Shown piece after piece: positions 34,549 through 46,805 of a DNA stretch of 64,000 nt. The notes under the pieces are model-generated. The model was not told where the DNA came from, searched no databases, and saw nothing but the letters and a program-made list of their open reading frames with translations. Position 1 is the first letter of the stretch. Each line of letters opens with the position of its first letter. The position numbers and the translations under genes were made by a program. The stretch lies in NCBI GenBank assembly GCA_022496805.1, contig CM040086.1, positions 1,304,501-1,368,500 of the forward strand, read 5' to 3'. Source of the DNA: Pohlia nutans (lineage: Eukaryota; Streptophyta; Bryopsida; Bryales; Mniaceae).

Positions 34549-34911
34549 GGGCCGCTTCACACTACGGTCGTCTAAGTTGAGAGGCCTTGGGATTGAGAGT
34601 CCAAACTTTGTTGAGAGTTCAAAGAAATATACTGAAAATAGGTAATAAAATATAGTTTTCATTTTTTATATAAAGAAATGGACGGCCTCTCGATCATAGT
34701 TTGGGTTTCCATTCCCGTTCGACCCAAACTTCCTTTCGAGAGGCCGTCGCCTTGGTCAAAAAGTACTACCATGTAGGCATTTTTGAGAGCAACGGTTGTT
34801 GGACTTTGGCCTCTAGTGTGAAGGGTCGAGAGGCCGAACCCATGGTTTCTTGCAATTTGGTTGGTGGAAATCGACGACCTCTCAACCTTCGGCCATAGTG
34901 TGAAGCGGTCC
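34549..34911. mobile_element. PIF/Harbinger-like MITE, GGGCCGCTTCACACTA family, copy 1, TSD TAA
   Basis: 363 bp, ends GGGCCGCTTCACACTACGG and complement, flanked by TAA (34546-34548, 34912-34914). Homologous throughout to 41042-41405 (opposite orientation) and 63489-63853. Confidence 0.92.
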
Positions 34912-34937
34912 TAACATTCTGCCTTTTCATCCATTAA

Positions 34938-36135
34938 CCCCTAAAGGACCAAGTGTCCTAACTAGGACATTTACAGAATCGGGTAGGCTCCGGTGAACAC
35001 ATTTTTAATCGAATTTTGAAGGAAATTTAATAGTAGATTCCCCAATGTGCCACAAAAATGGGGATTTTTTTTTTTTGAATTCGGACACTGTATGTGAAAG
35101 TTATGAGGGGAAATGTGTTTTTTTCGGGAAAAAGGGCAGCGGGGCAGTAGAGAAATAGTTGAATTTTAGGGGGGGCAACAAGATAGGCGGTGTGTGGAAA
35201 ATGGGGTGGACTGTGGGGGGCAGAAGACCACCCCGTTTCCCAAACTCATAAATTTTTTTTAAATTTTTTTTTTTAAAAATTTAAAAATTATTTTTTTATA
35301 AATAAAATTAATTTTTTTAAACTGAAAATTATTATTTCAAAATTAAAAATATTATTTTAAACTGAAAGTTCAATTTCATAATTAAAAATATTATTTGAAA
35401 AATTGAAAAATAAAATCATTTTAAAAAATAAAAAATAAAAATCGTCCAATGAGGGACTGCCACGTGGCAGTGTACCTTGAGAGTTAGTGGGGTCATGAAC
35501 ATTGGAATGGGTTGGCACTTCAATTCCCTTCCTCCACCCTTTATTTCCCCCCTAACCCCCAAAATTCTTAGAAAATGTGCTACATGTCTTCTAAAACTTG
35601 GAGATTTTTTTTTTTTCAAAATTGTTTTCGCCATTTTGTAGAGGGTGGAATGTACTTGTGTTTCACCGCTTGGATTTGTATTTTAAATAAAGAAAGTCGA
35701 AAATATTGCAATTCCAAAAACATATAGTCTTTTCTGAACTTTTAAACCCCCAACAAGTGCAAGGTGTTATTCAACATCCTAAACATCTCCAAACACAACG
35801 AAAATTGGTACACAACTAAATAACATCATATAGAATGTGAAAGTGAAGTGCGACAAGTTTCGGTAGTGAGGTTTTTTTGATGTAGCTGTGGTCAAACGCA
35901 TCTAAAATTTTCGGGCATGTGTTTTTTTGGGGTGTTTTTTCCATCAAACGCAATTATCTTGCAATCCGTGCGGTCAAAATCAACGAAATTTGTTGTGTAT
36001 GTTTTTCAAATAGTTTAGGACAAGATCTTACGGTTAGAAGGTCAAAAATAACATTCTTTTGGATATTTTGCATGGGGGAGTAAAAATGGCAGCATTGGAG
36101 TGTTTTTGGAGGAAAAACCTCCGGTCCTTTAGGGG
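34938..36135. mobile_element. Long TTAA-type element, 1198 bp, non-coding
   Basis: Starts CCCCTAAAGGACCAAGTG and ends CCTCCGGTCCTTTAGGGG (13-bp inverted match), with TTAA at 34934-34937 and 36136-36139. Palindrome TGTCCTA-AC-TAGGACA at 34954-34969. The interior has G-rich and poly(A/T) tracts and no frame resembling a transposase. Confidence 0.82.
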
Positions 36136-36139
36136 TTAA

Positions 36140-38381
36140 CTCATTTTTTATTTTTCCAAAGAGTGGGGATTGGGGAGGGTGGGAAGGTCGTCAATAGAGG
36201 GACAAAAGAAGTGGCACAGTGTTCAAGGAATTTTTTTTATTTTGGTTGCATGTTTTCTATTGGTTAGCCCTGTACCACAACATTGTTAAGTTAAAGTATT
36301 ATTACTTATAATAGTTGCTCTCTTTAAAGTTGAAGGACATGTGGGGATGTGGAGACCATGCGTGGTTACCTTCCCTTTCAATTTTTCAAAACCTCCATTT
36401 GTAAGAAATCATGGATAGCTATTGATTGTTCTTGAATGATAATGCAGAATATGTTGCACATTCTCCTCGAGAGCAAGGCACATCAAGCGAAGGGCTATTG
36501 AATGTTACGATTTCTTTGTTAGAAAATGTGTGCATTTTATGTATTGGAAAAAAAAATCTTGTGATAAAGTGTCATTGCCAGCAAGCTTTCCGGTTTGCTC
36601 GATTTGTAGGTTGTTTTCCGTTCTGTTTAATGAATTGTTAGCATTCTTTGTTCCACAAAATAATAATGGTAATAATAATAATAATAATATGAAAATGCAA
36701 GAGTGTTCTTTTTGCAAATAAAATAAAATTTTGGGAGGACGGTTTTTGGATGTATTTATGGGATGAAAAATATTATGTTTTCTTTTTTTGAATTTTGAAA
36801 AATATTATGTTTTCATCGATGTAGACTTTTATATGCTCCAAATTTTGGGCTAATTGAACAAAAGACGAAGAAGATATGAGTATAGTAGATGGGCTCATAA
36901 ACCAACGGTTTATGCTTTTCATGCAAATCTAGTACTAGTATAGAATTAGAAGCTTTCAATGAACACTTATTAAAATATTGTTGGTTTCATAGTACACGTC
37001 GGTTATTGGGTCATCTGTGGACCTTATACATAGTGAAAATTCTTTAAAGGATTTGGTTTGTTTGATAAAGTTGACACTTTGTGCATGACATATGGTTTGT
37101 GTTTTTTAGTGTGCATATTTAAAGGGATGGAATCATGAACTGAATGCCATATATGTGATGATATAATAGAATTAACCGAAAAAAAGCCAAAACTCATGTT
37201 AGGTAAGGTGAGTTGGAAGTGAGTCAATGGCAGCCGAGTTAAATAGCATGGTTCTACCAAATCCATAGATAGATAACATGTTGAATTAGTTTTGCCATCA
37301 AAAAGATAGTAAAACTAGTTGAACATGTATTTTGGCTCTTAGAGCATCATTGCCTCAATTGGAAGGCATTTGCGAGGTCCTTTTTGTTTAATAGTTTTCA
37401 AGAAGTAGCTTGCAAGTCACTTCCAGCATCCTTCACCCAACCTCCCCACTTTCCGGTTTTTATGAATCCTTCTTCATTTTAGAATTATAGTAGCCTATGA
37501 AGACCAAGGAAAAGGAGAATTTTGAATTTGAGTTTCATTTTGGTTACATTCAATGAGAGCATAGACTTCCATTCCCATGAATATTGGACTTTGAACTTCG
37601 TGTTTTGTTTTCAAATAACTCAAATGTCACACATTTCTCATATTTACTTGTATATCATACATGGTTGTGTCAAGTTTGTTTTCTTTTTCTAGTGGCAAAC
37701 TAAGTATGCAAATTTAGAAGGATGGAATCATAAAACAATATTATATATGTAATGGCATGATGCCATACCTTCCACATATTTACTTGGCATGATGTATAGA
37801 TTTGCTTAATATCAATTTTCTTAAGCAAATTTCCTTTGGTATTATGAAATCGTACATTATGATAGTTTTTCCTTCTTTTTTTCCAAAATCATATACAGAT
37901 TATCGAGTTGTTATGTTTTTTCTGTTAATCTTATTCATTACAATTTTTTTACAAATCATCAGGCTACACAATTTGAAAAGTTACACCTTTTAGAAATATG
38001 GAAGTCAATCTCAACATTTTACCTATAAAGAAAGATAGAGACTAGAATTGATCTTTTAGCCATAATTTTCTTTATCATAGATTGAATGTTGTTCAAAATT
38101 TAGTTTAGGAAATCATTTCAATGCTTTAATGTAAATGAGAAGCACCAAAGGCAGACCTTGCAACCCATGTCCTTGAAGCATGGACCGTCAAACTACATCC
38201 GGGACTACATCCAATGGATTCTTTATTCACAATGATCTTTACAACATTATTATTATACAATAAAAATAAAGTTTGCAATAGAAGAAAAAAGTAAGACAAT
38301 AAAATAGGAACCATACTTGGATGCTTGTTGAGATGCTTGTAGGTATGGTTACTTGAATCATAAGAAGGTAGCAAGTGGAGC
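36140..38381. other. AT-rich intergenic DNA with one dispersed repeat
   Basis: 37160-37440 matches 8604-8830 (AATTAACCGAAAA, GTTAGGTAAGGTGAG, TAGTTTTGCCATCAAAAAG, TAGCTTGCAAGT). A (AAT)n run lies near 36670-36690. No gene recognised. Confidence 0.5.
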
Positions 38382-38501
38382 CACCAGTAGAAAACGTGGT
38401 GTTCTCCAAGGAGATGCCCAGGCAAAATCACTATGCATGTGTGGAATTGGGCACTACTTGCCTGAGCATCTCCCTCGGCAGTGCCACCTTTTCTACTAGT
38501 G
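38382..38501. mobile_element. CACTA-type MITE, 120 bp, intact, TSD AGC
   Basis: Starts CACCAGTAGAAAACGTGG and ends CCACCTTTTCTACTAGTG, flanked by AGC (38379-38381, 38502-38504). This is the cleanest of four copies. Confidence 0.93.
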
Positions 38502-38504
38502 AGC

Positions 38505-39339
38505 AACGATAGCTCAAAATAACGCTCTCGATGGGAATAAGTTAGACATATCCATTACCATCAATTTAAGAATTTCACCTTCATGTATTAGAGGTGTACA
38601 TTTATGTTCTAAAATGTACACTTCCGGTACATGAGGGCGGAATTGGATGTTGGGTAGTAATGGGTGTGTCCACCTTATAAATATCAGTGCGCTATGGACA
38701 CCATGACATTCAGACGAGAATGGTTCAGATGACCGATAGACTAGAATGCTAGTTGCCTTCAAGTAGAGCTGCTGGGGGCTGTACGTGGATACTTGAAACG
38801 CACACTCATGTCTTTTTTATAATTTATTTTTTGGGCAAATGAAAAAGTGACTTGCAAATGAAACATCGGATATGACACAGATTCTCTGAATGTTGACCCA
38901 TGTTTCATAAGACTAGAAGCAAATGAAGCAATATGTGCAAATCATTGTTACATAGATTCAAACTATCTTCCTAACGTTAAAAGAAGGTAACGCTTTTAGG
39001 ACATATAAATTATTAACCATTTATTTCAAAATTGTAACAAAATATTTCAAAATATGTGGAAACGTAGTTGAAGGTTTTTAAATTTAACCCAAACAAGTGT
39101 AAATGCCTAAAAACAAATCGAGGGTTTAATCTAAACATTTTATACAATTTTGAACACAACGTAGACCATAATGCCAAATGTGAGGCTGTCATGGTCAAAG
39201 ATCAAGTGGTCGTGGTGAAATAAGAACTCCAATTGGTTGGCGTGAATAAAGTGTTTGTTCAACCCATTTATGGTTAAGTGACTACTTGATAAAGGACGAG
39301 TAGTGTAGAACTATTCCCTCTTTTAAAGATAGGACAATA
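38505..39339. other. Intergenic, no recognised gene
   Basis: Contains the recurrent motif GGCGTGAATAAAGTG (39239-39253), also seen at 28905, 59390 and 62415. Nothing else recognised. Confidence 0.4.
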
Positions 39340-40510
39340 GTCTAATATGGGTACCCCAAGAAGCCCTTTTAACTTTTTAACCAGTCCCTATGGTAACTTG
39401 GAATGAGTCCCTCTTTAAAATTTAAAAAAAAATGAATTGACTAAATGTGGTTTTGATTTCCTACACTCATAAAGTACATCCAAAAGAATTCATGTAAAAA
39501 TGGAAGAGTTTAAAGATTCAAAAAGAGACTTTTTGTACATAAACCAGAATTTGTCCTATCTACTTCAAAAAAATCCAAAACATTTGTTTAAAATATCCAA
39601 TGACATCATTTTGGTACCAATTTTTTAAAAGAAGTACATTTACATATGTGCATTTTGAAATGGTTAATTTGAAGGATCATAATATTATTTATTTTGTATT
39701 ACAATGCTTGCAAATGTTGTTTTTTGGCAAAAGAATTTCACAAAGCACAAAAATATGAAAATTTATTTATTTGATTAAAATTTTGGAATTAAATTAAATT
39801 ATTCCATTTCCTCTAGGTGTAAATATTTTTAACAAAAAATATATATTTATAATCTTAGTCAATTGTGAAATGGACAAATTCTTCAAAATTTGAAAAATTA
39901 TATGTTCAAAATTCCCAAATTTCCAAATTTTGACAAATTTTTCCACTTCAATCAACTAAAATTAATTATTTTTATTTGAAAAAATCCACACTTGGATAAC
40001 ATGAAATACTTTAATTTAAATCCAATTTTTGAATTGAAGAAATTAATTTTCATGTTTTTATGTTTTTGTGAGAAAAATTGCCAAAATTAGTTTTTGGAGG
40101 CATTGTATTACAAAATGAACAATATTTTGAATCCTTCAAATTCATCATTTCAAATAACACGTATCTAGATGTACTTCAAATCAAAAAATTGGTACCAAAA
40201 TGATGTCATTGGATATTTTTAACAAATGCTTTGGATTCTCTTTAGTACCCGGGACAAATTATAATTTTTGTACAAAAGCCTCTTTTAGAATCTTTAAAGT
40301 TCTTCATTTTGTATTTGATTTTTAGTTTTTTAAATTTTTTTTGTATACTTCATTAAATATAGGAAATCAAAACCACATATATTTGATTCATTTTTTTTTT
40401 TTTTTTTTTAAAAAGGACTCATTCAAAGTTGGCATAGGGGTTGGTTCAATAGTTAAAAGAGCTTTTTGGAGATCTATATCATACCATTGCCCGGTAAACA
40501 ATAGTAGAAT
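39340..40510. repeat. Large imperfect foldback, ~300-bp arms, ~530-bp loop
   Basis: Left arm (TGTGGTTTTGATTTCCTA, TGACATCATTTTGGTACC) is matched in reverse complement by the right arm (GGTACCAAAATGATGTCA near 40192, TAGGAAATCAAAACCACA near 40360, and 40430-40500). A diverged single arm is near 56990-57140. No target duplication resolved. Confidence 0.75.
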
Positions 40511-41041
40511 ACCAAGTAACTATGGTCAAACACCAAGTGACTATGGCATTGCTAGTGAATACATAACCAAAGCTAAAAATCAAAATGTTTGGCATACATA
40601 GCCTACATGACTTACTTGGCCTACTTAATATAATTGAAATTTTGGTTTTTGACTTTCGCTTTGATTTTGTGATTTTTTATTTTGGCAATTTGGTCTTTAA
40701 CTTTGGTTTTGATAATATGGTCTTTCACTTTGGTTGTGTGTTCTTTGGCCATTAAAACCTAGCATTTGGCATTACAATCTATGCCATGTCCAAAACATAT
40801 TTGTTGGCATTCAGCAATAAAACCTCTCCATAATCTACTTTCCAAATAGTTTTGATCAATAGTCATTCAATGGTATTTTTCTAAGTTCATTTTAACTTTT
40901 CGATGCTAGCAAAGGTCTCAAATTGGCAAAACACTTGCCAGAAAAAGACCCTAGGATGTTCAAAATGGAAATTTCAGAAAATGAGGCCTATGAGTGAATA
41001 GTGCTTGCATTTAGGTCGAGGGGGATTTGGAGTCGGGGTTA

Positions 41042-41405
41042 GGACCGCTTCACACTATGGCCGAAGGTCGAGAGGCCATCGATTTCTACCAATCAAATTG
41101 CAAGAAACCATGAATTCGGCCTTTGGACCCTTCACGCTAGAGGCCAAAGTCCAAAGGCTGTCATTCTCTAAAATGCCTACGTGGCACTACTTTTTGACCA
41201 AGGCGACGGCCTCTCAAAAGGACGTTTGGGTCGGACAGGAATGGAAACCCAATCTTATGGTCGAGAGTCCGTCGATTTCTTTTCATAAAAAATGAAAACT
41301 ATAATTTATTGCCTATTTTCAGTGGATTTCTTTGGACTCTCAACAAAGTTTGGACTCTCAATCCCACTGCCTCCCGACTGGAACGGCCATAGTGTGAAGT
41401 GGCCC
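41042..41405. mobile_element. PIF/Harbinger-like MITE, GGGCCGCTTCACACTA family, copy 2, TSD TTA
   Basis: 364 bp, reverse orientation relative to 34549; ends GGACCGCTTCACACTATGG and complement, flanked by TTA (41039-41041, 41406-41408). The open frame inside is not a gene. Confidence 0.92.
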
Positions 41406-41408
41406 TTA

Positions 41409-44136
41409 GTTATGAAGTTGAGCCTAAAATGACTAAATTAATTCATGAACATGAAATCACAGGAATAACTTGTACAAAAACCAAATGGTCACTGTCATTG
41501 GCTATGCAGAAACCCAAGCCCGGCCAGTGTGCCGTAGCTAGACGGTGGACTGATGCAATTTACTATAACGGTACACCATGATTTCTGCATTTGGAGTCTT
41601 TCCATATTGAGAAGAGAACAAAATTCTGTCTATTGTATTTTGTTTTATTTTATTATCTGGAGCTTTGTTTTATTTTTATTTTTTTTGGAACAAATTGGAT
41701 GAAACAATAGCCCTCTGTCCGTTTGCTGTATTATTGAAAGTAAGGTAAGTGGGTCATAAACCAACACTTTAAACATTGCGACTATTTATAGTAATCTGAG
41801 GTGCAATATGATAGTTTGAATGGATTAGCATATTGATTCTAAACCTATCATGAGTTGAATCATAAATTTTGGACTTATAGTGAATAAATTATGAATTTTT
41901 AAAGCCTAAGGTCTAAGTTGCCTATATGTGACAATAGACTTAGGTTGAAATTGACAGTGAATATGTCTTGAAGGATCATAAAAAAACTTTAGAATAAACG
42001 AGTTCCCACAAAGAAGGTGACGGTTCAAATAGTGTCATAAAGTCAACAATTACTAAACTATTATAATGATTGTTGGATTTTGGCATAGTGGAGTATTATT
42101 GATGAAATAATCATATGGATCTTTTTATGGTCGGTGTTGGTTTTGGTTATTGACTCACTCACTTTAGTATGATGTCCAACATGTTTTCGTTTAGAGCCAC
42201 TCCTCATAGAAGACTCGAAACTACTCTTGCTAAAAATAAACAATTGGATCACTATTCTATCTCCTCTCATTCTTCGTTAATAAAAGTTAGATCAGTCCGT
42301 AAAAGACAGCCACCTTAGTTTGAGGAAGTCCCAAGTCCGTTCTATCACTTTATCACCCATCCTTTAATCCAAAACATGGTGTAAATTAGTTTATTATCTC
42401 TTTTCAAAGCGGGCGGATCTCACATGTGGATCCTCTCCTAAAGCATGGCCACCAGTTCTTCTAATCAGTCACAAAATGCTCTTTTGCAAGCCCAAAGCGG
42501 TTTCATTGGCCCACCGTTGACTATGCAAGGGACATGAGCACTGCGGCATTAGGGGAATGCATAGTCCACTTGTCAGTTTGGAAAATATGGTTTTTCGTTT
42601 GTGGAGTCTATTTTACAAAGTTATTTTTTGTTGTTAGGAAATTCTAGAGTCTTCATCAACTATGGGGGACGAAGAGATTAGTGCAATCCTAAATGACGGA
42701 CATATGGAGATCGTATAGCCAGGGTAGCCGACTACGAATTGCAACAGCAAGCCCGTTGAAGACCACCGATGCGAGCTGATGCGATGAAAGTGCGCCTGCA
42801 ACATTTGGCGGGGACACAATTCATCAATTTAGGGCATATTTGCTCGATAACCACTACAAAACTCTTATACCATAACCTTATAGCAACTCCAATACAAATT
42901 AGTTAAATTTTTAAGAAAGTGACATTGTTTTCTTATTGGTTGTAATCCATAAAAAAGATGATAGGGATGGAAAAAATTAGGAAGTGGAAATTTAAACGTG
43001 TTGGAGCTGCTACCACTCATTTGCATGCTCATTGATGTAGTGGGGGCTTATCATAAACCAATAAGTGCTTAAATCAAATGTAGAAAGATATTCTAAACCC
43101 CTAAAGGCCCACAACCCTCTCTAGATTGAGCAGTTTTGCAAAGATAAATTATAAAATGCAATTGAGAGGGATAATTTGAACTTGACGTGAATAAAAGTTT
43201 GCACGTTAATATACAACATGTTTATATACATCATCTTAATTTAGTACATGAGAAAAGTTAAATATGAACAAACATACAATCGGATGCATATCGAGCTTTA
43301 GTCATGTTCAAGGCTTAATGTTTAATTTTTCAAATTCACATTTTGATAACAAACATTTTAGTGCAATCCAATTTTATTTCTAAATTTTTGAGTTTTCAAA
43401 TTCCAACTAGAGGATCTTATTTTGAATTCATATATTTAAGCACTTATTCAAAAACTACCGCATGGATTGAAAATTTATAATGCTTAATTCCTAAACATGT
43501 AAGTGGACATAATAAGTTGTTAGGGATCTTTGCATTCAAAATAAACCTATGTTTTTTATAAAATGAAATTCAATACCAATTGCAAATTAGTAGTCAAATC
43601 ATAATGCATTTTTATACATTTTAAATTACACATAGAAGCTATGCATCATTGACTCACAACATTCTTATACTATAAGGTATATAGAATATAAAACAAACAA
43701 TGAGCAATAGAAGAATTGGATGTTGACATGGAATATTGTCGTATTCCTTTGCATATTCCACATGTCCTCATCCATGTCTTTTCGGTGTGTGAAAGATGAA
43801 ATACGTACAATATAAAATGTTGTAGTACTTTGGATATTCTTTAAGTTTTTGAACATCATGCTTGGGAATGTTGTGATACATGTACCACCAAAAACCACCA
43901 TATACAATTTTATAGCACAATATGCAAATGTACATTTGGTGCTATTTTTAACTAATCCTCCAATTTTTTTTAGAGAATGTCATTTATATATAGCTAATGT
44001 TTCAAAAAGTGGTGTCTAATTAAACTTGATCAATTGCATGCATACACTAGGATGTGTATAAAAAATGTATTAAAACCATACAAGAATGTTATGTTTTGAC
44101 TTTTGAAAACATGTGGAATAAGTGAGTAAAAAATCA
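41409..44136. other. AT-rich intergenic DNA
   Basis: No gene recognised. From about 43095 (CCCCTAAAGGCCC, then GCAGTTTTGCAAAGAT) there is a degenerate reverse relative of the 15045/53255 TTAA-type subfamily, with a left TTAA already mutated. Confidence 0.5.
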
Positions 44137-44140
44137 TTAA

Positions 44141-44710
44141 ACCCTAAATGTGCCAAGGTGTCCTCAGAATAGACAATTTGATAAAAATCATCATAAAGTA
44201 TTATTTAGAAGAATAATTTGGAATTAATATACAAATGAAAGTTCTAGATTTTGAATTTTAGATTCCATCCATATAGTTCGATTCACCAATACTATCACAA
44301 ATATTTTATTATATAATTTGAAAGTTAAAACTAAAAATTCTTTCTAAATTTGGTTACGAACAAAACATTAACATTTCTCAAGTAAATTTTGTTGGAATAT
44401 ATTTGAAATGAGATACTCTTAATATGGTGATTCTTTGAAATTTTTGTACTAAATAGATTCACGACCTCATTATTTTTTTAAATCACTTTTGAAGTGCAGT
44501 TAATGCAGTTTTGGCTTGGTCAAAAACTTGACATACTTCTACATATGTAATTTTAGAAAAATATATACTCTAGTATCACCAAATACAACCATTGGATAGG
44601 ACAACAACTTGATGAAGAATCTCCAAAATTTTGGATGACTTTCATCCAAGTATTGATGAGAACTTGAATCTGTTAGTAGTTGAAAAATTGGGTGTTGTGA
44701 CATTTAGGGG
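44141..44710. mobile_element. Degenerate TTAA-type MITE, reverse relative of 46222-46801
   Basis: TTAA (44137-44140) then ACCCTAAATGTGCCAAGG, ending GTGACATTTAGGGG with a mutated right TTAA (TCTT). The interior matches 46222-46801 in reverse complement. Confidence 0.65.
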
Positions 44711-44798
44711 TCTTCATGTTGTGACATTTGTTAACCCCTCAAGGCCCAAGGGGATTCTGTACTATTTGAAGAAACTGAACTTTGACTGCAATTATCTC

Positions 44799-46212
44799 TT
44801 GTACAGTGGGGTGACACCGAAATTGTCCCCTTGTGCAATTCCAGGGAAAGTGCCCACACTGCTGCCAACTTTGACACCCTCCCAAGCGCTGGAAAATTGT
44901 TATTTAAGGTAGGAAAACCAAAAACGGTTAATGCCCTCAAGGCGTGCACTAGAGTTTTTTAAAAGCAGGGAGGTGGTAGACCGCAAATGGAGAATTTTTG
45001 CATGACGAGGATTACTGAAAATTTACTAAAAACTACTAATTTTCTTGGAATCTTGTGTGCGGTTTTCTGTGATATTAGTTAACCGTTTTAGGTGCTTTCA
45101 TGTGTAGAAAAGGAAGAGTCTAGTATACAAGAAGGGGGTTTGACAAACTTCCCACTTTGAGAAATTGTAGATAATTATTTACGGGGAATAAAAATACGAA
45201 ACAACTTGCATTCTTCATCATTTCTTCTTCTTCATCTCAAAAAAATTTCACATAATTTCTAACTCCATTCCTTCTGGTCAAATCACCTTATTTTCACCGT
45301 TTTTGGTTTTCCTACCTTATACATGAAATTTTAGACACAAAATCATTGTTATGTTGAAAACATGTGTACCAAATTTCAAAGCTAGAAGATTGATACAAAA
45401 AAAGATATTCAAGATTTACTAACAAGGGGTAGCTGTAAGAAATGTTTCACAGCTGCCAACTTTGACACCCTCCCAAGGATTGAAGAATTTTTTTTTTCAC
45501 ATGGAATTTTTGGAGTAAGAACATCTTTATGTTATTTACACATGTGAAAAAATTAAAGTCCAAAAGACCCACGAAAAATATGATATTCCAAATCTACCAA
45601 CATGTGTAGTTGTGAGAAACAAAGTTGCTTCACAACTTCCAACTTTGACAGCCTCTCTAGGGCTGAGAATTTGTTATTTCAATATGAAATTTTTGTCACA
45701 TGATCTTTATAATGTTGATCACATGTATGAAAATTTTCAAGGCCCAAAGATACACACAAAAATAGTTATTCTATATCTACCAACGTAGTTGTGAAGAAAC
45801 TTTGTTTCTCACAACTACACATGTTGGTAGATTTGGAATATCATATTTTTCGTGGGTCTTTTGGACTTTAATTTTTTCACATGTGTAAATAACATAAATA
45901 TGTTCTTACTCCAAAAATTCCATGTGAAAAAAAAATTTCTTCAATCCTTGGGAGGGTGTCAAAGTTGGCAGCTGTGAAACATTTCTTACAGCTACCCCTT
46001 GTTAGTAAATCTTGAATATCTTTTTTTTTATCAATCTTCTAGCTTTGAAATTTGGTACACATGTTGTCAACATAACAATGATTTTGTGTCTAAAATTTCA
46101 TGTATAAATAACAATTTTCCAGCGCTCGGGAGGGTGTCAAAGTTGGCAGCAGTGTGGGCACTTTCCCTGGAATTGCACAAGGGGACAATTTCGGTGTCAC
46201 CCCACTGTACAA
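44799..46212. repeat. 1.4-kb near-perfect hairpin, arms ~415 bp, left arm carrying a MITE
   Basis: TTGTACAGTGGGGTGACACC at the left pairs with its complement ending at 46212. The arms are 44799-45627 (416 bp after removing 44907-45317 and one TA) and 45799-46212 (414 bp), with a ~170-bp loop. In the outer ~110 bp I saw one mismatch. Internal repeats of CCAACTTTGACACCCTCCC occur. No open frame of note. Confidence 0.9.
44907..45317. mobile_element. TA-flanked MITE, AGGTAGGAAAAC family, copy 2, 411 bp, inside the hairpin
   Basis: Ends AGGTAGGAAAACCAAAAACG and complement, TA at 44905-44906 and 45318-45319. The opposite hairpin arm preserves the empty site GTTATTTATACATG with one TA. Reverse-oriented to 1616-2016. 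Confidence 0.92.
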
Positions 46213-46221
46213 CAAACTTAA

Positions 46222-46801
46222 CCCCTAAACGTCACAGCGTCCAGAAACTGGACGACGAATGATTTCAAAGCCTTCTCACGTTCTCATCAACGCTTGGATG
46301 ATACTCATCCAATTTTTTGGAGATTCTTCACCAAGTTGTTGTCCTATCTAATGGCTGGATTTAGTCATACTAGAGTACATATTTTTCTAAAATTGCAAAT
46401 GTAGAAGTATGTCAAGTCGTTGACCAAGCCAAAATTGCATTGACTCTAGTTCAAAGTGGAATCGTGAAAAATGAGGTCATAAATTTAAGAAACACAAAAA
46501 TTTCAAAGTATCACCACACTTAAGAGTATCTCATTTCAAACTCATTCCAAAAAAATTTACTCAAAAAATATTGAAATTTAGTTTGTAATCGAATTTAGAA
46601 GGAATTTTTAAATTTAACTTTCAAATTTTATAATTAAATATTGGTGATTGTATTAGTGAATGGAACCGTACGGATGGAATCTAAAATTCAAGATCTAGAA
46701 CTTTCATATGTATATCAATTCCAGAATATTCTTCTAAATGGTAGTTTATAATGTTTTTTCTCAAATTGTCAATTCCAGGGACACCCTGGTACGTTAAGGG
46801 G
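46222..46801. mobile_element. TTAA-type MITE, CAGCGTCCAGA subfamily, 580 bp
   Basis: Starts CCCCTAAACGTCACAGCG and ends GGTACGTTAAGGGG, TTAA at 46218-46221 and 46802-46805. Palindrome CGTCCAG-AAA-CTGGACG at 46238-46254. It shares termini with 4717-5038 but has a different, longer interior. Confidence 0.9.
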
Positions 46802-46805
46802 TTAA

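Noticed and set aside
41005..41295. 96-aa open frame
   Set aside because: Lies almost wholly inside a PIF/Harbinger-like MITE; homologous copies at 34549 and 63489 do not keep the frame.
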